Source of the DNA: Sulfurovum sp.
GTDB lineage: Bacteria > Campylobacterota > Campylobacteria > Campylobacterales > Sulfurovaceae
Reading direction: 5' to 3'
DNA length: 46,836 bases
Assembly (NCBI GenBank): GCA_027029065.1
Contig: JALVGO010000288.1
Span: forward strand, 1 to 46,836
The position numbers were made by a program, and so were the translations under genes. How positions within the stretch are numbered: the first letter of the stretch is position 1; the number at the start of each line of letters is the position of its first letter. Positions 16,061-26,244 of the stretch are shown piece after piece. The notes beneath the pieces were generated by a model, which had not been told where the DNA came from, searched no databases, and saw only the letters and a list, made by a program, of their open reading frames with translations.

Positions 16061-19000
16061 TTATTTCTGCTGTTTTAAAAAGCCCATCGCAGCAGCGATA
16101 ATATCATCATCGTCTTTGGAGGCAGCCTTGAGCACCACACGCTCTTTGTTCTCATCAGCAAACTCGATAAAGACATTTTCACCATAGGAGGAGACTTTGA
16201 CGATCCCCTGTTCACGGGCAAGTACCTTCATCACCATGACATCGATGAACTGTCGTGTCACAGTATCGGGTTTGCCAAAGCGGTCGGCGATCTCACTCTC
16301 TATCTCATAGACTTCACCCACGCTTTCACACTGCGCCAAACGACGGTAGAGCTCCAGCCGCAGCCTGTCCTCTTCGATGAGCTCTTCACTCAGGTACGCC
16401 TGTACGGCAAGTTTCATATCCACCTGCTGTGTCACCTCTTTGCTCTGACCGCTAAGCTCCCTGATGGCATCTTCAAGCATACGCAAATAGAGGCTGTAGC
16501 CTATCTGCTTGATGTGACCGCTTTGTGCCTCACCGATGATGTTCCCACCGCCGCGTATCTCAAGATCATGAAATGCCAGTACCGCTCCACTGCCCAGATC
16601 GGAGTGTGATTCAAGGGCGAGCAGCCTTCGTCTGGCATTGTCGCTCAGACGCTCTTTATCGGTCACCATAAAGTAGCAGTACCCCTCTTTGCCGCCACGC
16701 CCCACACGACCACGCAGTTGGTGCAGGTCAGCGATGCCGAAACTGTCTGCCCCGTCAACGATCATCGTATTGGCATGGGGCATATGGATACCGGACTCCA
16801 CGATCGATGTAGAGAGCAGTACATCATACTCGCCGTCTTCAAATTTGAGCATCTCATCTTCTGTCTCTTTGGAAGAGACTTTCGAATGCAGTACCGCGAT
16901 GCGAAGCTTGGGCAAAATATCAAGCAGCTGCTTTTTCTTCTCCTCGATACCGGCAATCGAATTAAACACATAAAAGATCTGTCCACCGCGGCGAAGCTCA
17001 CGTAAAATTGCCTCTTTGATCACCTTCTCATCGTAACTCTTCACAAAGGTACGTACCCCCTGACGCTCTATAGGCGGTGTGAGAATCTCTGAAAAACTCT
17101 TCACCTGAGAGAGTGCCATATTGAGCGAACGGGGGATCGGGGTAGCAGACATACTCAATAAGTGCGTGTCAATACTCATCTCTTTGAGTGCCTCTTTCTG
17201 CTTGACACCAAACTTATGCTCTTCGTCTATGACCACCAGTGCAAGGTTTTTGAACTTCGCCTTGAGCAGCGCATGGGTACCCACCACCACATCGATACTT
17301 CCCTCTTCAAGCCTTTGAAGAATTTGCCGTTTCTCTTTGGCAGTAGTGAAACGATCCAGTCTGGCAACCTTGATATCCCACTCATAAAAACGCTCTTTGA
17401 GACTCTTGTAGTGCTGTGAGCTAAGCAGGGTAGTAGGGGCGATCATCATTGCCTGATAGCCGTTTTTGACTGCCACAAACATGCCGTTCATCGCCACTTC
17501 GGTCTTCCCAAACCCCACATCGGCACTCAGCAGCCTGTCCATCATGCGACCGCTTTGCATATCGGCAAGCATCTCGTAAATGGCACGTTCCTGATCCTCC
17601 GTATGCACAAAACCGGCCTTGGACATAAAGAGCTGATGCTCCGCTGCGATTGTTGCCGCACGTTCACGCTCATCACTGCTCCCTGCCCCTTCCTCACTGC
17701 TTAATAACTTGATCCCTTTTTTCAAGTGCCGCTGCGCAGAAAGGTTGATGATCTGCGATGCAATGGCAAAGAGTTTCTCTTTGACCTTGCCTTTGAGCTT
17801 CTTGAAGCTTGCCTTTCCCATGCGGTCAAGTACCGGCAGCGCACCGCCCTCAGCCACATAACGGTCTATTACTTCAAGGTTGCTCACCGGAATAAGCAGG
17901 GTATCTTCATTTTGGTACATGATGGTGACAAACTCCGAAGTCGCCCCCAGCACTTCACGCTTCTCAATCCCTCTAAAGATACCCACCCCGTGGTTTTCAT
18001 GTACAACATAGTCCCCGGGTTTGAGCTCATCAAGGATGATAGAGGCTTTTTTGACCTTTTTGCGTTTAATCGGTTTGTTCAGAGAGAGAATGAGCTTATC
18101 TTCTCCCATCAGATTGACAATACCGTCCTGATAGACAAAGCTAATATTCTCAAAACTGTGCAGCTGTGATCCTCGGACAATGCTCTCATTTCGCGCCACT
18201 ACTGTAATGGCTTTCTCTTTATGCGCTTCGAGCAGCTTGTTTGGATCTGCCACTTCAAGATCACGGTAACGTGCCGCTTCGGGAACGATAGGAAGCAAAA
18301 ATGCTTTGCGCTCTACCAAAGGAGTGTCGAGTTCGTAAATCTCCTGCAGCTCCTCATCAAGATTGTGGCAAAGTACCCCTTTTGCGACATCAAATGCACG
18401 CTGTGCCAGCGCTTCAAGATGCCATAGTCCCAATGAGTCTATATCTTTGACAAAGGTATCGTAAGGGCTTCGTTCACAACGGCTTTTGAGTGCTTCATGC
18501 TCTTCACTGCTTAGGGCAAGAAATGCCGGCGTGACAGTAAAGCCCTCAAGCTCCTCCCCCTCACGCTTCTGTGTCGTCTCATCATAAGGGTGTATCGACT
18601 CCACCTCTTCATCAAAGAGCGAAATACGGTAGGGCTTGCTGCTTTGTACAGGAAAGATATCAATAATATCCCCTCTAAACGACACCTCCCCACGCTCTGC
18701 TGCAATATCGGTAAAGTGGTAGCCCCAGCGGTAGAGCTTCTCTTTGAGATCAGTTAGTGGCAGGGTTTCACCAAACTCGATGTTCAGTTCATCATAGAGT
18801 TCAGGCTTTGGAAAAGGCAGCAGTACTGTATGCAGCGGTGCGATCAACAGCGGTTTTGTGGTGCTCCTGTAGAAGCCAAACAGTGCACCAAAAAAATCAC
18901 GTATCTCTTCACTGTAAGGGCGCAGATCTTCCCCTACACTCACACGAATATCGGGCAACACAAAGGTATCATACCCAAGCAGGCTCGCCACATCACCGAC

Positions 19001-19090
19001 CTGCTTGGCTTCTTTGTCATCGGCACAGATGAGCAGATTTTTTTCAACACCTGCTTCGAGATACTCATAAATATTGCTTTGACTAATCAT
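16061..19090 (-). CDS. mfd: Transcription-repair coupling factor Mfd
   Basis: This 1009-residue ATP-dependent translocase removes RNA polymerase stalled at DNA lesions and recruits UvrA. Residues 1 to about 250 resemble the UvrB-like region (RGEVSFRGDIIDIFP). The RNA-polymerase-interacting domain is at about 360-415 (GDYVVHENHGVGIFRGIEK). The helicase part carries SADVGFGKTEVAMNG, VVIDEEHKFGVKQKE, SATPIPRSLNMAL and the QLRGRVGRG motif. The TRCF domain ends the protein. It is shorter than E. coli Mfd (1148), as in other Campylobacterota. AGGAAAG precedes the ATG. Confidence 0.96.
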   Translation of the reverse strand: MISQSNIYEYLEAGVEKNLLICADDKEAKQVGDVASLLGYDTFVLPDIRVSVGEDLRPYSEEIRDFFGALFGFYRSTTKPLLIAPLHTVLLPFPKPELYDELNIEFGETLPLTDLKEKLYRWGYHFTDIAAERGEVSFRGDIIDIFPVQSSKPYRISLFDEEVESIHPYDETTQKREGEELEGFTVTPAFLALSSEEHEALKSRCERSPYDTFVKDIDSLGLWHLEALAQRAFDVAKGVLCHNLDEELQEIYELDTPLVERKAFLLPIVPEAARYRDLEVADPNKLLEAHKEKAITVVARNESIVRGSQLHSFENISFVYQDGIVNLMGEDKLILSLNKPIKRKKVKKASIILDELKPGDYVVHENHGVGIFRGIEKREVLGATSEFVTIMYQNEDTLLIPVSNLEVIDRYVAEGGALPVLDRMGKASFKKLKGKVKEKLFAIASQIINLSAQRHLKKGIKLLSSEEGAGSSDERERAATIAAEHQLFMSKAGFVHTEDQERAIYEMLADMQSGRMMDRLLSADVGFGKTEVAMNGMFVAVKNGYQAMMIAPTTLLSSQHYKSLKERFYEWDIKVARLDRFTTAKEKRQILQRLEEGSIDVVVGTHALLKAKFKNLALVVIDEEHKFGVKQKEALKEMSIDTHLLSMSATPIPRSLNMALSQVKSFSEILTPPIERQGVRTFVKSYDEKVIKEAILRELRRGGQIFYVFNSIAGIEEKKKQLLDILPKLRIAVLHSKVSSKETEDEMLKFEDGEYDVLLSTSIVESGIHMPHANTMIVDGADSFGIADLHQLRGRVGRGGKEGYCYFMVTDKERLSDNARRRLLALESHSDLGSGAVLAFHDLEIRGGGNIIGEAQSGHIKQIGYSLYLRMLEDAIRELSGQSKEVTQQVDMKLAVQAYLSEELIEEDRLRLELYRRLAQCESVGEVYEIESEIADRFGKPDTVTRQFIDVMVMKVLAREQGIVKVSSYGENVFIEFADENKERVVLKAASKDDDDIIAAAMGFLKQQK

Positions 19091-19125
19091 CTTCTTTCCT
19101 GTTCTTTAGCTTATGGCTATCGCGC

Positions 19126-19219
19126 GTAGGGTGCGTAATTACGCACCTTTAGGTCGTTGCAATGAGACAGCATTCACTATCGGATTACGCGTAAATGGTG
19201 CGAGATTTCGCACCCTACG
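19126..19219. repeat. REP-like palindromes between folC and mfd
   Basis: GGTGCGTAATTACGCACC at 19130-19147 is a perfect 18-bp palindrome. GGTGCGA/TCGCACC at 19198-19215 is a second hairpin, in inverted context (GTAGGG on one side, CCCTAC on the other). A related palindrome occurs at 40156-40173. Confidence 0.7.
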
Positions 19220-19221
19220 GC

Positions 19222-19299
19222 TATCCCACATAGATAAAAGCTTTTCGCAAGAAAAGCATACCAAAACGCTTCACTCTTCACCCTTCACTCTTAATTCTT
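19222..19299. repeat. Hairpin module and heptamer array at the 3' end of folC
   Basis: The hairpin GCTTTTC-GCAA-GAAAAGC is the same module as in the Bat composites, again with compensated stem bases. CACTCTT-type heptamers follow at 19269-19299 and enter folC. There they encode the terminal IKSEG and the TGA stop. Confidence 0.7.
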
Positions 19300-20507
19300 T
19301 TCAAAAACGCCTCAACCGTATAAAACGACCCAAAGACCAAATAGTGCTCCTTGAGGTCAATATCCCCTTCAAACATACTATAGTTGATCCCAACCCGATT
19401 CAATGCTGTTTCGATCGCTTCGATCGTTGTCGCACGCTGCGATGCAATGGAGATGATCTCAACCCGTTTGACCTTTGGTTTAAGCGTACGTAAAACCACC
19501 TCATAATCCTTGTCATCGAGTGAATTGTAAATGAGCACCGTCTCAGGCTCCATCGATGCCACGATCGCCTTGGCTGCAAGTGGGTTATGTCCCACATCAA
19601 TACGGATATTTTCACTTAGCGGATAAAAACGCCCAAAGAGTTCCAATGATCTCAGGTCATTCACATCATAACCGATCTTCAAAAGATCCAACGCTTTGAG
19701 TGCCACCATCACATTCTGCACAAGATAGACAGGCCACCCCTTTTGCAATGCAATCTCCTCCAACCGTACCACCGTCTCATCGCTCAGCGCTAAACGTGCC
19801 CGACCGAAGGGAGAAATGCCCTTGGGGTACTCAGCACTAAAAAGCTCCGCTTTTTTCTCCTCAGCAATCCGCTTCGCCACCTCAACCACCTCACCATACG
19901 GCTGTGGTGCCAGCAAAGCCCTCTTTTGTATACTGCGTATCTTGGTCGCGGCAATCTCTTCGATGCTCTCTCCCAAAAATGCCTGATGATCAATGCCTAT
20001 AGGGGTGATGACACTCAGCTCTTTATCACAAACATTGGTTGCATCAAACTCTCCGCCAAGCCCCGCTTCAAGTACTACCAGATCACACTTTTCAAAAACC
20101 ACTAACGCCAGCAGCGTCGTATATTCAAAATAGGAGAGTGCCTCCGCCATCTCCTTGCCCAAAATAGCAAAAAGCTTTCTGTGTGCCGTCTCAAGCACTA
20201 CATCGGAAGCATCTTCACCATCAAGCCAGATCCGCTCATTAAACTTCAAAATATGTGGAGAACTATAATGCCCAACACTCCAATTCCTAATTCCTAATTC
20301 CTCATTCCTCATTCCCTCACACCAGGCAAGATACGCTATCATCCGCCCTGTAGAGCCTTTGCCGTTCGTACCGACAATATGCACTGTTTTGGGATGTCTA
20401 ATGTGGGGTTTGAGGGTTGTATAGGCTTTATGTACCCGTGTATGATCGATCTCTTTGTAGTAGAGCGGTTTTCGGTCAAGAAAACCGCTTAGGCTTTCGG
20501 TTTGCAC
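19278..20507 (-). CDS. folC: Bifunctional folylpolyglutamate/dihydrofolate synthase FolC
   Basis: This 409-residue ATP-dependent Mur-ligase-fold enzyme adds glutamate to folates and dihydropteroate. The P-loop is VGTNGKGSTGRM near residue 46. VVLEAGLGGEFDATN, ITPIGIDHQAFLG and IDVGHNPLAAKAI are conserved segments. Its GTG start overlaps the lptE stop (TAGTG). Three parts derive from dispersed repeats: residues about 65-75 (GMRNEELGIRNW) from GGAATGA heptamers, residues about 223-245 (YPKGISPFGRARLALS) from the core module with flanking heptamers, and the last five codons plus stop. The first insert lies between the P-loop helix and the GHYSSPHILKFNERI segment. Confidence 0.92.
   Translation of the reverse strand: MQTESLSGFLDRKPLYYKEIDHTRVHKAYTTLKPHIRHPKTVHIVGTNGKGSTGRMIAYLAWCEGMRNEELGIRNWSVGHYSSPHILKFNERIWLDGEDASDVVLETAHRKLFAILGKEMAEALSYFEYTTLLALVVFEKCDLVVLEAGLGGEFDATNVCDKELSVITPIGIDHQAFLGESIEEIAATKIRSIQKRALLAPQPYGEVVEVAKRIAEEKKAELFSAEYPKGISPFGRARLALSDETVVRLEEIALQKGWPVYLVQNVMVALKALDLLKIGYDVNDLRSLELFGRFYPLSENIRIDVGHNPLAAKAIVASMEPETVLIYNSLDDKDYEVVLRTLKPKVKRVEIISIASQRATTIEAIETALNRVGINYSMFEGDIDLKEHYLVFGSFYTVEAFLKRIKSEG
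19776..19842. repeat. Core repeat module with heptamers inside folC
   Basis: The core at 19796-19829 (starting GTGCCCGACC, ending CCCTTGGGGTA) aligns with the cores at 12422-12455 and 14910-14943. It is flanked by CGCTCAG/CGCTAAA heptamers on one side and CTCAGCACTAAAA on the other, as in the intergenic copies. It stays in frame with folC. Confidence 0.7.
20282..20316. repeat. Heptamer array inside folC
   Basis: Five ATTCCTA/ATTCCTC units are read in frame by folC as MRNEELGIRN. The same array type is intergenic at 12533, 15021, 40201 and 43220. Confidence 0.85.
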
Positions 20508-21076
20508 TATTTGCTCTGTGCCTTTTTCTGCTGTGCTGCACGGGCACTGACGTAGGCAAGGAACTCATCCATGCCCTTTTCAAGCCCTTTTCTAATCGCT
20601 TCAATTCTCAGTGCAGAAGAGGTCAATGCACTGTCTTTGATATCGGCTTCATAGATCGAATTAATATTCTTTTTGATCTCTCCCTCTTTTGTCAGCATTC
20701 TAAAACGCATGCGGGTATAGGCACGATAGCGTGTCACATACCCGTCCTGATAACTAAGCGGTCTGAAATAGGTTCCAGAATAGGTAATATAGATCTGGCT
20801 TTGTGCCTGGTCTTTTGGTACGATATGTCCCTTGAACCGATTATATACAATACGGTGCATCTCATCCTTGACAAACGGTGCATTTTCCGGCTCTGCTCTG
20901 TCTACTTCAACCTGTACATAGACAGAATCACTAAAAAGATTCCGTATCACATGGGAAGAGGGCTGATAGGCACAGGCTGTTAGCAGCAACAGTGCTACTA
21001 ACGTGAAGAGTGAAGAGTGAAGAGTGAAGAGTGTTGGTTTGTTTTGCTTTGCAAAACCTCTATTAGGCTGATACAT
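20507..21076 (-). CDS. lptE: LPS-assembly lipoprotein LptE-like
   Basis: This 189-residue protein has a lipoprotein signal with lipobox LLTAC (Cys about residue 36). Its position between leuS and folC is where lptE lies in related genomes, and leuS-lptE is also the E. coli order. LptE plugs the LptD barrel that places lipopolysaccharide in the outer leaflet. The mature part has a beta-rich core (QSQIYITYSGTYFRPL) and a C-terminal helix. AAAGG lies eight bases before the ATG. The signal peptide is unusually long: residues about 3-26, including TLFTLHSSLFTL, are encoded by the dispersed hairpin and CACTCTT heptamers. Confidence 0.78.
   Translation of the reverse strand: MYQPNRGFAKQNKPTLFTLHSSLFTLVALLLLTACAYQPSSHVIRNLFSDSVYVQVEVDRAEPENAPFVKDEMHRIVYNRFKGHIVPKDQAQSQIYITYSGTYFRPLSYQDGYVTRYRAYTRMRFRMLTKEGEIKKNINSIYEADIKDSALTSSALRIEAIRKGLEKGMDEFLAYVSARAAQQKKAQSK
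21003..21060. repeat. Heptamer array plus hairpin inside the lptE signal sequence
   Basis: Four GTGAAGA units (21003-21033) adjoin a TTTTGC-TTT-GCAAAA hairpin followed by CCTCTATTA. This is the same order as the GGTTTGC...GCAACGCCTCTATT module of the Bat composites. Confidence 0.8.
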
Positions 21077-21097
21077 GTTTTTACCTTTCTGTTTGAA

Positions 21098-23539
21098 TTA
21101 TACCGGTTTTACCGCAAGATTTACCAGTTTGTTCGGCACCACAATCTCTTTGACGATCTGCATATTCTGAAGCCACTTGGCACCCGCCTCTTTGGCAGCA
21201 GCGAGTATCTCATCATTGTTCACATCAGGACTGACCTCTATCTCGGTACGTTTCTTGCCGCCTATCATCACGACATACAGGATGCTCTCCTGCACAAACA
21301 CCTCATCTTTGACTTCGATCCTGCCTTTGAAGTTCTCCCGTCCAAAGAGTTTCTCGCTCAGCTCTGTAGCCACATGCGGGACGATGGGCTCAAGCAGGTT
21401 AAGCATAATGTACATCCCTTCTGTCCAGACATCACTGTTCTCCTGCTTGTCAAGCGCATTGAGTGCCTCCATACAGGCAGCAATAAGCGTATTGAAGGCA
21501 AAGGTATGCTCATAGACATCGGCAGATTTCTGTAGTGCCTCATAGACCTTCACCCGCGCAAGTTTGCTCTCTTTGCTCAGGCTGCTCTGGTCAATATCCG
21601 GCAGCGTCTTGCCTGTGACTTTGCTGCTTCTGTCATAAAGCTTTTTGATGAAACGGAACGCGCCATCTACCGCGGAGTCATTCCACTCAAGCTCTTTTTG
21701 CGGCGGTGCGGCAAAGAGGATGAATAGACGTGCCGTATCTGCACCGTACTTATCTACCAAGGCATCCGGATCAACCGTGTTGCCTTTGGACTTGGACATT
21801 TTGGCACCGTCTTTGAGCACCATCCCCTGTGTCAACAGTCTCTGGAACGGCTCATCGATGTCGTGGTATCCAAGATCGCGCAGCACTTTGGTAAAGAAGC
21901 GTGCATAGAGCAGGTGTAAGATCGCATGCTCGATCCCACCGATATACTGATCGACTCCCAGCCAATAGTCGGCATCGGCTTTGTCTATGCCGACCTCTTC
22001 CCACTTCTTAGGTTTGGTCGCATAACGGAACTGATACCAGCTTGACTGCACGAAGGTATCGAGCGTATCGGTCTCGCGCAGGGCATCTTTGCCACACTTG
22101 GGACAGTTGCAGTGTTTCCATGTCGGATGGTTCTCCAGCGGATTTCCTTCGCCGGTGATCTCCACATCATCAGGGAGTGCCACAGGCAGGTTCTCAAACT
22201 TCTCAGGCACCAACCCGCAATCTTCACAATGCACAAACGGTATCGGCGCACCCCAGTAGCGCTGGCGGCTAACCCCCCAGTTACGCAGTTTGTAGTTGGT
22301 CGTGCCTTTCCCTTTGCCCTCTTCTTCCATATAGTTGATGATGGCAGTTTTTGCCTCATCGTTCTCTACACAGCTAAATCTGTCACTCTCTATAAGTCTG
22401 CCGCTTCCGGTATAGGGCAGCTCTTCGCCACCTTCGATGACACGCTTGATCGGCAGATTGTACTTGGTAGCGAACTCATAGTCACGCTCATCATGTGCCG
22501 GTACCGCCATAACTGCTCCACCGCCGTAGCTTGCCAGTACAAAGTTGGCAGTCCAGACAGGGATCTGTTCGCCTGTAAGCGGATGGATGACACTAATACC
22601 CAGAGGATACCCCTCTTTCTCCTGCTTGGCACGCTCCACTTCACTCATATTGGCAATGGCTTTAATCTTCTGAGCCACCTCATCTTCAAGCAGGTTGTGT
22701 TCAACAAGGTACTTGGTGATAGGGTGTTCAGGTGCCAATGCCGAGTAAGTAACACCGTAGATCGTATCGGGACGCGTAGTAAAGACCTCATAACGGTCAA
22801 ACTTGCCGCCAAGCTTCGCTTTACTCTCTTCGGTCAGTTCAAAGTCAAACGCCAACCCCTGCGACTTCCCTATCCAGTTACGCTGCATCGTAATGACCTG
22901 AGAAGGCCACTTGCCCTCAAGCTGAGCCAGATCTTCAAGCAGTTCATCGGCATAACGGATGATATCCAAATAGTAGCCTGGCATCTCCTTGAGCTCCACA
23001 GGGTTGTCACAACGCCAGCAGCACCCCTCTTCTACCTGCTCGTTGGCAAGCACTGTATGGCAGCTCTCACACCAGTTGACTGTCGTACTCTCGCGGTAGA
23101 GCAGTCCCTTTTCAAACATCTCAATGATAAACTTCTGCTCATGCTTGGTATAGAGCGGATCACAGGTAGCAAATTCCCGTGTTTTGGAGAACGAAAGCCC
23201 CAGTGTATTCAGTTCTTTTCGCATATAGTCGATGTTGCTGTAGGTCCACTCTTTGGGGTGTCTTCCATGCTTGATCGCCGCATTTTCCGCAGGCATCCCG
23301 AAGGCATCCCAGCCGATGGGGTGCAGTACATTGTAGTCCTGTTTTCTGTAGTAGCGTGCCAGTGCGTCTCCAATGGCGTAGTTGCGCACATGCCCCATAT
23401 GTAGACGACCGCTTGGGAACGGGAACATACTCAAAATATATTTTTTCTTCTGTGTCAGGGAGTCACTCGGCTCAAACGCCTGCTCCGCTTCCCACTGTTG
23501 CTGCCACTTGGCTTCAATCTCTTTTGGATTGTAACTCAT
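21098..23539 (-). CDS. leuS: Leucyl-tRNA synthetase
   Basis: This 813-residue class I synthetase charges tRNA-Leu. The HIGH-type motif is [14 protein letters not shown] near residue 46, and the KMSKS motif is [12 protein letters not shown] near 575. A zinc-knuckle-like segment [13 protein letters not shown] with CCWRC is near 155. The CP1 editing domain ([15 protein letters not shown]) spans about 225-415. A second cysteine-containing segment (CNCPKCGK) is near 450. It is the first gene of the leuS-lptE-folC-mfd group and has a clear -10 box upstream. Confidence 0.97.
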   Translation of the reverse strand: MSYNPKEIEAKWQQQWEAEQAFEPSDSLTQKKKYILSMFPFPSGRLHMGHVRNYAIGDALARYYRKQDYNVLHPIGWDAFGMPAENAAIKHGRHPKEWTYSNIDYMRKELNTLGLSFSKTREFATCDPLYTKHEQKFIIEMFEKGLLYRESTTVNWCESCHTVLANEQVEEGCCWRCDNPVELKEMPGYYLDIIRYADELLEDLAQLEGKWPSQVITMQRNWIGKSQGLAFDFELTEESKAKLGGKFDRYEVFTTRPDTIYGVTYSALAPEHPITKYLVEHNLLEDEVAQKIKAIANMSEVERAKQEKEGYPLGISVIHPLTGEQIPVWTANFVLASYGGGAVMAVPAHDERDYEFATKYNLPIKRVIEGGEELPYTGSGRLIESDRFSCVENDEAKTAIINYMEEEGKGKGTTNYKLRNWGVSRQRYWGAPIPFVHCEDCGLVPEKFENLPVALPDDVEITGEGNPLENHPTWKHCNCPKCGKDALRETDTLDTFVQSSWYQFRYATKPKKWEEVGIDKADADYWLGVDQYIGGIEHAILHLLYARFFTKVLRDLGYHDIDEPFQRLLTQGMVLKDGAKMSKSKGNTVDPDALVDKYGADTARLFILFAAPPQKELEWNDSAVDGAFRFIKKLYDRSSKVTGKTLPDIDQSSLSKESKLARVKVYEALQKSADVYEHTFAFNTLIAACMEALNALDKQENSDVWTEGMYIMLNLLEPIVPHVATELSEKLFGRENFKGRIEVKDEVFVQESILYVVMIGGKKRTEIEVSPDVNNDEILAAAKEAGAKWLQNMQIVKEIVVPNKLVNLAVKPV

Positions 23540-23574
23540 TGCTTCTCGCTTCTTATATATTATGGATATTCGGG

Positions 23575-23580
23575 ATTATA
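23575..23580 (-). promoter_or_regulatory. Probable -10 box of leuS
   Basis: On the minus strand the sequence reads GCTATAAT about 40 bases upstream of the leuS ATG, in the 89-bp spacer after the kinase gene. The same spacer has a run of seven or more Gs near 23607. Confidence 0.55.
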
Positions 23581-23628
23581 GCGAAGATGCAGTTAGATGC
23601 TTCTGTGGGGGGGGTTCCAACTAATGTT

Positions 23629-26217
23629 CTAACCATCCTCTCGACGCTGCAATACCTCTTCTATCGCATTTAAGATATCGATATAATTCATCTGTTTAAC
23701 ACGCTTATCGATCATTCCACCCAATACCGGATCTTTTCGTGTAATCTCTTCAAGAATATCCTGCATATCTTCACCATTTAAAAGAACGGTTTTATCATGT
23801 AACATTTGCAGTGTCAATGTATCCATCTCTTCCAGTCTTTGTACAAAATACTCCGGTTTCATTCCATTGGTTCCATGCTTCTCGTGTCCGTTTTCAGTGT
23901 AGACGTAAGCTACATTGGTATGGCGTCTTAACACCTCATACACTTCATGTACTTTATAGGGTTTATACAGCACTGCATTAACCCCTGCTCTTTCAATCTC
24001 TTCATACTTTTTCTCTATCGCACTTGCAGACATCGCCACAACCACTGCTTCCTGATTAAGCGAATGTATCTGCCGCAGCACTTCCATCCCCTCTTTTTTG
24101 ACAATACGCATATCGAGAAATAGAGTATCTATATCATGGTTACGTAAATATGCAATCATTTCTGTACCATTGGAGGCAATGGCTATTTCAGCATCTATGA
24201 CCTTGAGAATATTTTGAAGCAGAAGTGCATTGTCCTCATCGTGTTCTACAATCAAAACCCGCAGCAGTTGGGAGGATGGTGCCAGTCCAACTACCTGTTT
24301 CGGTACATTATCCGAGAAGTAGTGGTACGCTTCTTTCTCCTTCTCTGAACACTCTTGATAAGGGATCTTTGCCCAAAAAAGGCTGCCTCCTCCATCACGG
24401 TTCTCCACACCTACACTGCCACCCATTGCTTCAACAAACTGTTTCGTAATTGCCAGTCCCAACCCTGTTCCTGTTGCCGAAGATGCTTCACCTACCTGCA
24501 CAAACGGTTCAAAAATGATCTTTTTGTCTTCAGGGGAGATGCCTACACCTTCATCTTTGACCCTGATTTCAAATACTTCCGGTAAAAATCTTACAACAAC
24601 CTCTATTCTCCCTTTATGGCTGTATTTGATCGCATTGGAAAGATAGTTCAGCAATACCTGTCTTACCTTTCTCTCATCCGTTACAATACACTCAGGGATG
24701 TCCCCCTCATAGGTTGTTACAACACTCAACCCCTTCTCTTCAGCCCTGTTGTTGACCAATACAACAGAATCATTGACGATATAGGCAAGATTGGTAGGAT
24801 GTGCATCGATGGTGATCTTGCCCGACTCTATTTTGGCAATATCGAGGATATCATTGATCAAACTGAGCAAAAACGCACCACTGTTATGAATAATTTGCAA
24901 TGTTTTTTTGTGTGTCTGTGCTATGGTCTCATTACGGATCAAGAGTTCTGAGAAACCGAGGATAGCATTGAGCGGGGTACGCAGTTCATGCGACATGTTG
25001 GTTAAAAATACCGATTTGGAACGGTTGGCATACTCAGCCTCTTCTTTGGCATATGCCAGCGCTTTGTTCACTTTTTCAAACTTCTTTTTGTTATAATAGA
25101 AATATACTGCAAAGACCAGCAACAATACTGCAATCATAAACATCAGTTCAAGCGTAACTGTCTGCTTTCTAATCTGACTGAGCTGTACGTGCAGTTTTTT
25201 CTCCTGTGACTTGATCTTGGCATCAAGCCGGTTTACATGCTTCAGTTTTTGCTCAACAGCTTTTCTATTCTGCTCTATCTGATATTGAAGAGTAGAGAGT
25301 TGGGTATTTCTCTGCTTGAGCAACCTTTTATTCTCTTGAAGCTGCGTCACAAGTGTAGCCTCTTCTTCTTCTTTCTTCTCAAAACCTGCTTCCAGTTTTT
25401 TCAGCTTCTCCTGAATCTGTGCAATCTCCTCCTCTTTTTGTGCAAGCTCACGCTCTTTTTGGACAAGCTCTTTCTCTTTTTTTGCAATCTCTTCTGTATG
25501 CTGAAGTGACTCGGCTCTCTTTGCATCAATCTCTTTCTGAAGTCTTGCAACGGTTTGTTTATGGGATGCAAGTTTCTTTTGAAGTTCTCTGTTTAGATCC
25601 CGGTAATGCTGAAACTTTTTCGCTTCCTCTTTTATCATTTTCAGACTCGACTGATAGAGTTTGCTGACTGCCACACGGGTACCTCCTACCAACAATATCG
25701 TATCATCGATATGTACATGGTGTTTTCGCAGATTATGTCGGTTGAGTCTTATCTTGATACGTTTATTTCTATCTTCATGCAGATCGATCATTGTGTAATA
25801 CATACTCGGTGCATTTTCACTTACAAGCAGTTTCCCGGGTGGCAAATGATACATGATCTCTTTTAGGTGTGATGACATCGAATGCATTACCAGCAATACA
25901 TGAAAAGAGGCTGTCTCTATCTGCGAGGCATTTTTCAGTGCAATAACATGTACCGGTTTATCAAAAAGTTTCATACCTTTTAAATAGGTTTGCATAATAC
26001 GCACCATATGATTGTTTTTATCCAGTACCGCGATCACAAACTGACGTCGCTTTCCCAATGCTGATTCATCCCATTTAATGTGTTTGCTCAAAAGATAGGT
26101 ATAAGCTGTAATGATCTTGTTCTTTACATTCGTATTGGCCCATACCGGCTGTACCGTTATGCAAAAAAATACAACAAGCCATACCAGATACGTTATCAGA
26201 CTTTTTAGTATTTGCAT
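23629..26217 (-). CDS. Hybrid histidine kinase with YfiR-like periplasmic domain
   Basis: This 862-residue sensor has a signal peptide (to about residue 28), then a YfiR/DUF4154-type periplasmic domain at about 30-190 ([19 protein letters not shown], later [12 protein letters not shown]). A long Glu/Lys-rich coiled coil spans about 200-350. A transmembrane helix near 360 ([18 protein letters not shown]) leads to HisKA with [14 protein letters not shown]. The HATPase has [20 protein letters not shown] and GTGLGLAI. A receiver near 655-770 has the Asp in [10 protein letters not shown] helical tail follows, without a clear phosphotransfer histidine. AAGGAG precedes the ATG, 27 bp after the TonB receptor gene. 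The ligand is unknown. Confidence 0.88.
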   Translation of the reverse strand: MQILKSLITYLVWLVVFFCITVQPVWANTNVKNKIITAYTYLLSKHIKWDESALGKRRQFVIAVLDKNNHMVRIMQTYLKGMKLFDKPVHVIALKNASQIETASFHVLLVMHSMSSHLKEIMYHLPPGKLLVSENAPSMYYTMIDLHEDRNKRIKIRLNRHNLRKHHVHIDDTILLVGGTRVAVSKLYQSSLKMIKEEAKKFQHYRDLNRELQKKLASHKQTVARLQKEIDAKRAESLQHTEEIAKKEKELVQKERELAQKEEEIAQIQEKLKKLEAGFEKKEEEEATLVTQLQENKRLLKQRNTQLSTLQYQIEQNRKAVEQKLKHVNRLDAKIKSQEKKLHVQLSQIRKQTVTLELMFMIAVLLLVFAVYFYYNKKKFEKVNKALAYAKEEAEYANRSKSVFLTNMSHELRTPLNAILGFSELLIRNETIAQTHKKTLQIIHNSGAFLLSLINDILDIAKIESGKITIDAHPTNLAYIVNDSVVLVNNRAEEKGLSVVTTYEGDIPECIVTDERKVRQVLLNYLSNAIKYSHKGRIEVVVRFLPEVFEIRVKDEGVGISPEDKKIIFEPFVQVGEASSATGTGLGLAITKQFVEAMGGSVGVENRDGGGSLFWAKIPYQECSEKEKEAYHYFSDNVPKQVVGLAPSSQLLRVLIVEHDEDNALLLQNILKVIDAEIAIASNGTEMIAYLRNHDIDTLFLDMRIVKKEGMEVLRQIHSLNQEAVVVAMSASAIEKKYEEIERAGVNAVLYKPYKVHEVYEVLRRHTNVAYVYTENGHEKHGTNGMKPEYFVQRLEEMDTLTLQMLHDKTVLLNGEDMQDILEEITRKDPVLGGMIDKRVKQMNYIDILNAIEEVLQRREDG

Positions 26218-26244
26218 GTTCCTCTCCTTACGATTTCAGTTACG

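Noticed and set aside
22112..23404. 430-residue plus-strand open frame inside leuS
   Set aside because: It is antisense to intact leuS and results from codon bias in the coding strand.
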